The notes under the pieces were generated by a model, which had not been told where the DNA came from, made no database searches, and worked only from the letters and a program-made list of their open reading frames with translations. Made by a program: the position numbers and the translations under genes. This document shows, piece by piece, positions 57,741 through 64,000 of a stretch of 64,000 nucleotides of DNA; positions within the stretch are counted from its first letter, which is position 1; each line of letters starts with the position of its first letter. Source of the DNA: Hinthialibacter sp964556895 (GTDB lineage: Bacteria; Hinthialibacterota; Hinthialibacteria; Hinthialibacterales; Hinthialibacteraceae); contig CAZKYC010000003.1 of assembly GCA_964556895.1 (NCBI GenBank), forward strand, positions 42,995 to 106,994, in the 5' to 3' direction.

Positions 57741-59765
57741 ATGCGTCTAAGTAAAAAAAAATTTAATCATCCGTCACACGCATTTTTCGTCTTCGGCTTC
57801 TTGCTGGTTGCGATGGGCGCTTTATACCTCAGCGTCCATGCCGACTCGTCGGTGTTGCGCCCATTTCCGTTTCTTCGATGGGTGCGATTAATTCAGTCTC
57901 AACTGGTCGCGTCTATCTTTCTCTTTTCAGTCATCGTCATTGTGGTCCATCTCTTTAGTCGTTTTCATCAGCAGACAAAAAATCATCAAAGTAATGGGGC
58001 AACCCTAATCGTCTTTTTTTGTTTGATTGGGTCTATCTTCCCCTTTTGCAGCCTCATCGTTTGGGGCAACTTGATGTATGAAAATTGGATGTGGTTGTGC
58101 ACAGCCTGGACGCTTTCGCTGGGCCTGTTCGCCTGGTTGTTTTTGTGGGCTATCAACAACCATTCAAATCAATTAGAGTCAATAATAGAAGGGCTAAAAC
58201 AACGTTCCTCTTTTCTAGTCCAACCCAAAGTCCACCCCGATGATAAACCGTTTCTTGCTTGTGTTTTTCTGTTTATTTTTTTCGTTTGTTTCATCTTCAA
58301 CCGGGTATTGTTAGGCGGTGTTCCTCATGTTCATGACAGCGTATCTCAGTTCTTTCAAGCGACTGTTTTCGCCCACGGTTCGTTCACTGCGCCAGCGCCT
58401 GAAACGCCCGATTTTTTTCAACGCCTATACATCCTCACTGATCAAGAGCGATGGTATTCAATCTATCCGCCCGGCTTCACCTTGTTGCTTGCGGTTGGAG
58501 TTTTTTTTCATCAACCAAATGTGGTGAATCCACTTATTGTCGCGGCGGCAATGGTTCCACTTTTTTTTCTGACCGCGAAAATTTCGACGGCGGCGCAAGC
58601 GAGAATGGTTGTCGGTTTTTATGCGCTCTCTCCCTTCACATTGATCATGGGCGCCGGGTATATGAACCATCCAACGTGTTTGCTTTTCATCCTGATTTTT
58701 GTCTTGAGTTTGCTTAATTCGATCAACGAAAAATCGAAAAAAAAATTTTATGGTTGGGGCGCAATTTCGGGTTTTTGTCTGGGCTACGCCTATTTGACCC
58801 GGCCGTTGACCACGTTTGCGTTTGGAATTTTGGGAGGGATATGGTGGTTGATTCGCAAAAAAAACCGCGTATTAAAACGCGCGGTTTGGGCCATTGTTTT
58901 TCTTATCGGCGCGGCGCCGCCAGTGGTATTTCAACTCACCTACAACGCCAAGACGACCGGGTCTCCCTGGTTGAGTCCTTATCAAAAACAATACAGCGGG
59001 ATCCCCCTTGGGTTTGGCGACGTAGCGTGGATTTCAAACGAAGTCAGGCCTGACAGGGCCAATATTGTTCACCACACCCCATTGCGAGGGTTCTCAAATT
59101 CATCGCGCAATTTGAACGGGCTGAATTATTGGTTGTTTGGCTGGCCGGTTCCCTGTTTGGTGTTTGCCGCGATGTTGTTTTTGCCGGGATGTAAGCGGAC
59201 TTTGTTTGACTGGCTGTGTTTGGCGGCGGCGTTGTCTCAATCGGTCGCGTATGCCTTTTATTTTTACCAGGATTTTTGTTTTGGCCCGAGATTTTTATAT
59301 GAAACTACGCCGTTTTGGCTCATTTTGACCGCGCGTGGAATCAATGAAGTTTGTTCTATACTTCCACAACGCCTCAATCAATCCAAACAGGCGGTTATGG
59401 GCGCTTTTGCGCTTTTGCTCACCGTTTTTTTTCTCTGGGCGTTGGTGTTTTCATGGCCTGAACGGCTTCGCGACCTGGGCGATGAGTATTGGGGCGTCCG
59501 CGACGAAGTCTATCACATGGTCACAAATCAAATACAAGATGACAACGCGGTTATTTTCGTTGAATATGATTACGACTATTATGCGGTATTCACCCTGCTT
59601 GATCCGTGGCTTGAATCGGGCTTGATTGTCGCGTTAGACCTGGGTGATGAGCGCAACAGAGAGCTGATAGCGCAATACCCCGGCTGGCCCGTCTACCGGT
59701 TATTCTTACAAGAAGACGCGCCTGAGGATGAGACGATTACCTTGATAGAACCGTATAACCCATAA
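57741..59765 (+). CDS. GT-C (GT39/ArnT-like) polytopic glycosyltransferase
   Basis: 674 residues with about thirteen membrane helices. The early helices are followed by a first luminal loop GVPHVHDSVSQFFQATVFAHGSFTAPAPETPDF, with an Asp near the usual catalytic position of GT-C enzymes, then YSIYPPGFTLLLAVGVFF, the common YPPG loop. Further helices include YAYLTRPLTTFAFGILGG and FGPRFLYETTPFWLIL, again typical of PMT/ArnT-like proteins. The C-terminal domain (AVIFVEYDYDYYAVFTLLDPWLESGLIVALDLGDERN) is extracytoplasmic. Predicted use of a polyprenyl-phosphate sugar donor; acceptor unknown. Adjacent upstream to murA. Confidence 0.82.
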   Translation: MRLSKKKFNHPSHAFFVFGFLLVAMGALYLSVHADSSVLRPFPFLRWVRLIQSQLVASIFLFSVIVIVVHLFSRFHQQTKNHQSNGATLIVFFCLIGSIFPFCSLIVWGNLMYENWMWLCTAWTLSLGLFAWLFLWAINNHSNQLESIIEGLKQRSSFLVQPKVHPDDKPFLACVFLFIFFVCFIFNRVLLGGVPHVHDSVSQFFQATVFAHGSFTAPAPETPDFFQRLYILTDQERWYSIYPPGFTLLLAVGVFFHQPNVVNPLIVAAAMVPLFFLTAKISTAAQARMVVGFYALSPFTLIMGAGYMNHPTCLLFILIFVLSLLNSINEKSKKKFYGWGAISGFCLGYAYLTRPLTTFAFGILGGIWWLIRKKNRVLKRAVWAIVFLIGAAPPVVFQLTYNAKTTGSPWLSPYQKQYSGIPLGFGDVAWISNEVRPDRANIVHHTPLRGFSNSSRNLNGLNYWLFGWPVPCLVFAAMLFLPGCKRTLFDWLCLAAALSQSVAYAFYFYQDFCFGPRFLYETTPFWLILTARGINEVCSILPQRLNQSKQAVMGAFALLLTVFFLWALVFSWPERLRDLGDEYWGVRDEVYHMVTNQIQDDNAVIFVEYDYDYYAVFTLLDPWLESGLIVALDLGDERNRELIAQYPGWPVYRLFLQEDAPEDETITLIEPYNP

Positions 59766-59789
59766 ACGCATGACAACGAAAGACGAATA

Positions 59790-61073
59790 ATGGCGAAATT
59801 TGTTGTTGAAGGCGGCAACGCATTAAAAGGAACCATTGAACCAGCGGGCAATAAGAATGAAGCGCTGCCGGTTTTGGCGGCCTCATTACTGACCCGGCAG
59901 CCCGTCACCTATCAGAACATTCCTGGCATTGGCGATGTTGAATCGTTATTTGAGTTGCTCAGGCTCGCCGGCGCCTCCACAGGCCCCATCGGCTCCCATC
60001 AGGCGACGATTCACGCTGCGACGATTGAACGGACTGAGTTACCGATTGAGTTATGCCGCAAAATTCGCGGATCTATCTTGTTGCTGGCGCCCATCCTGTC
60101 GCGATGCGGGCGGGTACGGCTTCCCTTCCCCGGCGGCGACCGCATCGGACGCCGCCGCATTGATACTCACCTGGACGGCCTTCACGCAATGGGCGCGAAG
60201 ATTGGTTATGACAGTGAAACCTACCATGTCTGGTGCGACGGCCGCCTTCGCGGAACAGACATCCTTCTAGACGAAGCCAGCGTTACCGCGACAGAAAACC
60301 TGGTGATGGCCGCTTCACTCGCCCAAGGGGTGACGGTTCTTCATAACGCCGCATCGGAACCGCATGTGCAGCAACTATGCAATTTTCTCAATACCATTGG
60401 CGCAAAAATTTCAGGCATTGGCTCAAATGTGTTAACGATTGAAGGTGTAGAAGAACTGGGAAGCGGTGAACACCAGATCGCCGCCGATTATCTTGAAGTC
60501 GGCAGTTTTATCGGTCTGGCGGCGGTGACAAACGGCGAAGTGCTCATTAAAAACGCCGCGCCTGAATATCTTCGCATGGTCTTGCATCAATTCAGCAATT
60601 TAGGCATTGAGGTTGAAATTCGCGGCAAAGATATATTCGTGCCGAAAGACCAACCCTTAAAAATCAAACCTGACATTCATACTTCACAAATCAAAATTGA
60701 TGACGGCCCCTGGCCGGCGTTCCCCGCCGACATGATGAGCATCGCGGTCATCATCGCGACCCAAACCCAGGGCACGGTCATGATTTTTGAGAAAATGTTT
60801 GAAAGCCGCTTGTTCTTCACCGACCGGCTGATCGCCATGGGCGCCAACATCATTCTCTGCGACCCACACCGCGCAGTCGTGGTCGGCCCCACGCCTTTGC
60901 GCGCGCAAAATATGAGCAGCCCGGATATCCGCGCTGGTATGGCTCTGTTGATGGCGGCGTTGTGCGCCGAAGGCTCGAGCGAAATCCAAAACATTCAACA
61001 AATCGACCGCGGCTACGAGCGTCTCGACGAACGCTTGGCCGCCTTGGGCGCAAATATCAAACGCGTTGAATAA
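59790..61073 (+). CDS. murA: UDP-N-acetylglucosamine 1-carboxyvinyltransferase, Asp-type
   Basis: 427 residues. First committed step of peptidoglycan synthesis, adding enolpyruvyl from PEP to UDP-GlcNAc. Signatures: GNKNEALPVLAASLLT with Lys22/Asn23, DEASVTATENLVMAA, ADYLEVGSFIGLAA, DDGPWPAFPADMMS and RGYERLDERLAALGANI. The catalytic loop reads LPFPGGDRIGRRRIDTH, so Asp117 replaces the Cys115 of E. coli MurA (PGGCTIGARPVD). Cys-to-Asp MurA variants are active in Mycobacterium, Chlamydia and Borrelia and resist fosfomycin. No second murA was seen in the window. It lies 24 bases after the GT-C gene, probably in one operon. Confidence 0.96.
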   Translation: MAKFVVEGGNALKGTIEPAGNKNEALPVLAASLLTRQPVTYQNIPGIGDVESLFELLRLAGASTGPIGSHQATIHAATIERTELPIELCRKIRGSILLLAPILSRCGRVRLPFPGGDRIGRRRIDTHLDGLHAMGAKIGYDSETYHVWCDGRLRGTDILLDEASVTATENLVMAASLAQGVTVLHNAASEPHVQQLCNFLNTIGAKISGIGSNVLTIEGVEELGSGEHQIAADYLEVGSFIGLAAVTNGEVLIKNAAPEYLRMVLHQFSNLGIEVEIRGKDIFVPKDQPLKIKPDIHTSQIKIDDGPWPAFPADMMSIAVIIATQTQGTVMIFEKMFESRLFFTDRLIAMGANIILCDPHRAVVVGPTPLRAQNMSSPDIRAGMALLMAALCAEGSSEIQNIQQIDRGYERLDERLAALGANIKRVE

Positions 61074-61101
61074 CAAGAATTTCAGTAAACCTAAAGGAAT
61101 T

Positions 61102-61184
61102 GGTCGAGGCGAACCTAATTGTGTGCTTCGATTAAAAGAACGCGATTAGATAATATGCGGCTCGTTGGGAGACTCGCCCTCCCC
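61102..61184. repeat. Paired inverted-repeat element, copy 2
   Basis: The right arm (61157-61184) is, on the minus strand, 26 of 28 bases identical to the left arm of copy 1 at 14301-14328. A degenerate partner arm (61102-61130) sits 26 bases away, the same loop length as copy 1, and shares GGTTCGCCT and a central TTCTTT..ATCG on the minus strand. It follows murA. Both copies lie in gene-free gaps. Confidence 0.75.
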
Positions 61185-61275
61185 ACGAATGAGCAGAGTT
61201 TCACCCATGTCTACATACGTTTATCGTATTTTGTTATGGCGTCTCCCTTGCTAAAAACGCTGTTAGAGACGGCTG

Positions 61276-61812
61276 CTACGAATTCGCTGGCGGGACGAAA
61301 TTATTTGACTGACCTTTAGAAATCGACAGACATTTCCACCAGGCCCCTTTTCGGAGTTTGGCGATTTGCACGATTTGCCCCGTATGATAGGCGTAATGGG
61401 ATATCTGGCGATGAATGGCTTCAATCACTGTGTGCTCTTCTTCACGAATGGTCACTCGGTCTAACAAGGCGTCAGGCGGGATGCTGTGAAGGGCGTGAAA
61501 CACGTTTGACCAACCGTCTTCCCATTCGTCTAACAGTGCGCGACGGTCGATTGACTCGACCGGCATGAACTCCTGGTCGCGGTTGCGGTCTTCTTTTTCG
61601 CCATCGGTTGTAAGAAAATCCGTCCAACGGGAGAGCATGTTGCCGCGAAGGTGTTTAACAATCACAGCAATGCTGTTTGTCTCAGAGTCTGGCGTCCAAA
61701 TCAACTCTTCGTCACTAAGTTGTTCAATAGCGTGCTCAGCCAGCAACTTCATTTTCTCAAATGAGGTTCGCGCTGATTCTATAAAATGATTACCCACATG
61801 TAATTCTTCCAT
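61276..61812 (-). CDS. DinB-like protein (DUF1572)
   Basis: 178 residues from ATG 61812 (GTG 61815 is adjacent). Four-helix DinB-type metal-dependent fold: HFIESARTSFEKMKLLAEHAIEQLSDEELIWTPDSETNSIAVIVKHLRGNMLSRW with a conserved His, then HRQISHYAYHTGQIVQIAKL with the C-terminal His pair. DUF1572 members may act as bacillithiol- or thiol-linked S-transferases, but no function is established. No obvious partner gene. Confidence 0.88.
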   Translation of the reverse strand: MEELHVGNHFIESARTSFEKMKLLAEHAIEQLSDEELIWTPDSETNSIAVIVKHLRGNMLSRWTDFLTTDGEKEDRNRDQEFMPVESIDRRALLDEWEDGWSNVFHALHSIPPDALLDRVTIREEEHTVIEAIHRQISHYAYHTGQIVQIAKLRKGAWWKCLSISKGQSNNFVPPANS

Positions 61813-61972
61813 CACTGATACTCGTCACGCCATTCCAATATCGGCGATTGGCGGATATGTCTCAAATTAATTGTTTGATGTAACATATTGTACTAGCATT
61901 TTTTCAAACACGCACTGATTAGGATTGCGGTTAAGTATTTATTGCACAAATGCTCATAAACTAGAATAGCCT

Positions 61973-63808
61973 ATGCTAAATATTTTGTGGGGTTTACTAC
62001 AATTTTTATGGGTATGGTCTGTGGGCGCATTTTTGTTGAAGCGTTTGCCCATTTCTTTGCACGGGTCTTATAAAGCGCCTGTCGCATTTTTACTGGGAGA
62101 GACAGTCGTCTCCTATTTTCTTTTGATTTCAGGAACGTTGGGCGGGCTGACGCAAGGGTTTATATTGCCAATCGCGTCAATCACGGCGTTTTTCTGTGCG
62201 ACATCGTTATACAATTTATTGAAAGGCCCCATCCAAAGTTTACCGTCTACCATCAAACAATCGCCTATCGCCGCAGGTTTGGCGGGATGTTTTTTGGTGA
62301 TATACGCAATCGGGGCCTGCGCGCCTGAACGCGAAGTTGATTCGCTTTGGTATCACCTGTTCGTTCCTCAGTTTTATCTGAACCATGGTGGATTGATTCA
62401 AGAGGTTCCGTTTAATCTACCTTCTCATTACCCCATGAACGCCCACCTTCATTTCGCGGTTTCATTGCTGTTGGGCAATGACGCTTCAGCAAAGGTTTTT
62501 ACTCTTTGCCATATCATTCCATTGATGATGGCGCTCGCGGCTGCAGCGAACCGCTATGTTGGAAGACAATGGGCGTTGCCGGTCTGCGTTATCCTGTTGG
62601 CGTGCGTTCATTACAAATTGCCTATCATGGCGAATGTATACCGCCCGCTTCAACTCTCACTTTTACTGTCGACCCTGATGTTGGTTGACTATTTTGAAAG
62701 CAACCGCCGCGCATCGTTCTATCTGGCCGCGGTCTTTTGCGGCATGGCGATGGGGACAAAATTGACCGCAATCGTGTTTGTCTTTGGAGCGCACCTGGTT
62801 TTGATGGCCCTCGTATGGCTAACCCAAAGACGCATTGGGATTATTTCTGTATTGAAAGACGCCTTGGTCTATTCAATCATTTCATGGTCGATGCTATCGC
62901 CTTGGCTGGTCAAGTCGTTTCTTATTACGGGCAACCCCTTTTTTCCTTCGTTGGGCGGCCTGTTTACTGCGAAGCCAGAATTTCAATCCGTTATCGAAAC
63001 CTACTCAACCATACATGGTTTCGCCCCATTGAAAGCGGATGGCGTCCTTGGTTGGGCGCAGCTGGTGTTCGCCAATATCAAGTGGGCGCTCTATAACAAC
63101 GACATCATTTTTAGCCTCGGCATTGTCTCTGTTTTATTTATCCCGTTTGTGATGCAAACGCGCGGGCGTTATTTATCGTTCGCCGCTCTTGGTATGTTTT
63201 TGTTCTTTCCTCTGCTCTGGGGCCATGCGGTGGTGCGATTGTTCTCGGCCTGTTATCCCGTCATAGCGCTAGCCATCGCTGTCTGCCTGCATCGAATCAC
63301 CCAGCCAATGAAAAAACAGGCGTTAATTATTGCTCTTTTGTTGATTGCATTTTCAGGGTCATATGTTATCAACAAGTTGGCTTACTTACACTCACCCAGT
63401 ACGCGCTGGAACGGCGAGATTCGGCTCAGCGAACCCTCCCGCCGCCAATGGTTGGTTGAACGAAAGATCATGCCCCAACATCTGTTTGACATGAAAGACT
63501 GGATGGATGACAGGCTGAATACAAACGAAACCATCTATTCTTTTAATAGTGAGTATCCCTACTATCTAAATCAGCCGATCATTTTCAGTGATGAACTATT
63601 TGGCGAGCAGTTGCATGGTTGGTTAGAGCAAGGCCCCGACGAGGCAGTCGAACAATTACGCGCATTAGATGTCGTCTGGTTTTTGGATGGCGGCAAACAC
63701 GCCAACCGCCCGCCTGAACACCTCAAACCCGCCTGGAACGAATTTCGCTTCATGTATTTAAGAGAAGAACACCGCGAAGGCGACGCCGTGATGTACCGAT
63801 TTGATTAG
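61973..63808 (+). CDS. GT-C-like polytopic membrane protein
   Basis: 611 residues with about thirteen membrane helices. A first luminal loop CAPEREVDSLWYHLFVPQFYLNHGGLIQEVPFNLPSHYPMNAHLHFAVSLL has an EVDSLWYH acidic start and a YPM loop typical of GT-C glycosyltransferases. AVFCGMAMGTKLTAIVFVFGA and KSFLITGNPFFPSLGGLF fit the same group. The C-terminal part (YSFNSEYPYYLNQPIIFSDELFGEQ) is extracytoplasmic. Sequence unlike the two other GT-C proteins here. Donor and acceptor unknown. Confidence 0.78.
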   Translation: MLNILWGLLQFLWVWSVGAFLLKRLPISLHGSYKAPVAFLLGETVVSYFLLISGTLGGLTQGFILPIASITAFFCATSLYNLLKGPIQSLPSTIKQSPIAAGLAGCFLVIYAIGACAPEREVDSLWYHLFVPQFYLNHGGLIQEVPFNLPSHYPMNAHLHFAVSLLLGNDASAKVFTLCHIIPLMMALAAAANRYVGRQWALPVCVILLACVHYKLPIMANVYRPLQLSLLLSTLMLVDYFESNRRASFYLAAVFCGMAMGTKLTAIVFVFGAHLVLMALVWLTQRRIGIISVLKDALVYSIISWSMLSPWLVKSFLITGNPFFPSLGGLFTAKPEFQSVIETYSTIHGFAPLKADGVLGWAQLVFANIKWALYNNDIIFSLGIVSVLFIPFVMQTRGRYLSFAALGMFLFFPLLWGHAVVRLFSACYPVIALAIAVCLHRITQPMKKQALIIALLLIAFSGSYVINKLAYLHSPSTRWNGEIRLSEPSRRQWLVERKIMPQHLFDMKDWMDDRLNTNETIYSFNSEYPYYLNQPIIFSDELFGEQLHGWLEQGPDEAVEQLRALDVVWFLDGGKHANRPPEHLKPAWNEFRFMYLREEHREGDAVMYRFD

Positions 63809-63888
63809 TGATAACGTTTATCAAACGTATGTGCGTTAAGCGCGCCCCTTAGAACTTGTGAAAAGCAGAATTCAACAAACGCCACTCG

Positions 63889-64000
63889 TCATATTTTCGC
63901 ATTCAGCCACCGCCAATTCGCGACGACTTCTTTGGTTCTTTCGATATTTGAGTACTTCCCTTGCTGGATGACCTGGAATTTGGTCAAACAACGATATTCG
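63889..64000 (-). CDS. C-terminal end of an unidentified protein, cut by window edge
   Basis: About 36 codons in an open frame entering from the edge and ending in TGA at 63889: ...EYRCLTKFQVIQQGKYSN, then TKEVVANWRWLNAKI. It has protein-like composition, but too little is visible to name a family. The other minus frame here is less gene-like. Confidence 0.45.
   Translation of the reverse strand, partial: EYRCLTKFQVIQQGKYSNIERTKEVVANWRWLNAKI

Overview
The window (mid GC, around 50%) looks like the chromosome of an uncultivated Gram-negative bacterium. Evidence: secreted proteins with ordinary signal peptides, a lipobox, a Tat leader, several polysaccharide polymerase/ligase-type and GT-C membrane proteins, and MurA. 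Several traits recur in metagenome-derived candidate phyla such as Hydrogenedentota, Sumerlaeota or Hinthialibacterota: pilin-like GFTLIELL proteins outside any secretion operon, FG-GAP/UnbV proteins, GxGYxYP proteins and agarase-like hydrolases. The phylum assignment is inference. No phage, insertion sequence, CRISPR array or rRNA operon was seen. Genes sit in short operons of one to four on both strands.

Layout. 1-2.1 kb: an edge-truncated chemoreceptor with a tripled sensor repeat, then a broken second chemoreceptor start. 2.4-11.6 kb: housekeeping genes (MazG-like, MTA phosphorylase, YicC, FolD, UVR protein) plus a glycosyltransferase, an orphan histidine kinase and a polysaccharide ligase/polymerase. 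11.7-14.3 kb: a peroxide-defence island, OxyR divergent from AhpC-AhpD-Dps, with an OxyR-type operator against the oxyR start codon. 14.4-18.5 kb: permease, UbiA-type prenyltransferase, RecO, glycosyltransferase, tRNA-Thr. 18.6-28 kb: mostly secreted proteins, including a two-gene unit under a cobalamin riboswitch with a terminator, and a pilin-leader/beta-propeller fusion. 28-30.7 kb: gene-poor, AT-richer, with tRNA-Lys.

30.7-35.3 kb: a pentahaem cytochrome c/TPR membrane protein translationally coupled to an FG-GAP/UnbV protein. 35.4-43.3 kb: Tat-leader DegT aminotransferase, lipoprotein, Maf, bifunctional-nuclease-family protein, O-antigen ligase and a secreted PNGase F-like protein. 43.4-54 kb: CgeB-like glycosyltransferase, accB-accC, a coupled pair of secreted carbohydrate-active proteins, a GT-C protein and a cNMP/SpoIIE phosphatase. 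54-64 kb: type IV pilin-like protein, tRNA-Pro, MEMO-family protein, MerR regulator, histone H1-like protein, two GT-C proteins, MurA with Asp at the catalytic Cys position, and a DinB-like protein.

Most notable observations: (1) the cobalamin-riboswitch unit encoding a secreted double transcobalamin-like-domain protein and a secreted propeller protein; (2) a short aromatic C-terminal tail shared by otherwise unrelated exported proteins; (3) an ~82-bp paired inverted-repeat element present twice, 47 kb apart, with equal 26-nt loops; (4) the pilin-leader propeller fusion in which the key Glu5 is Lys.
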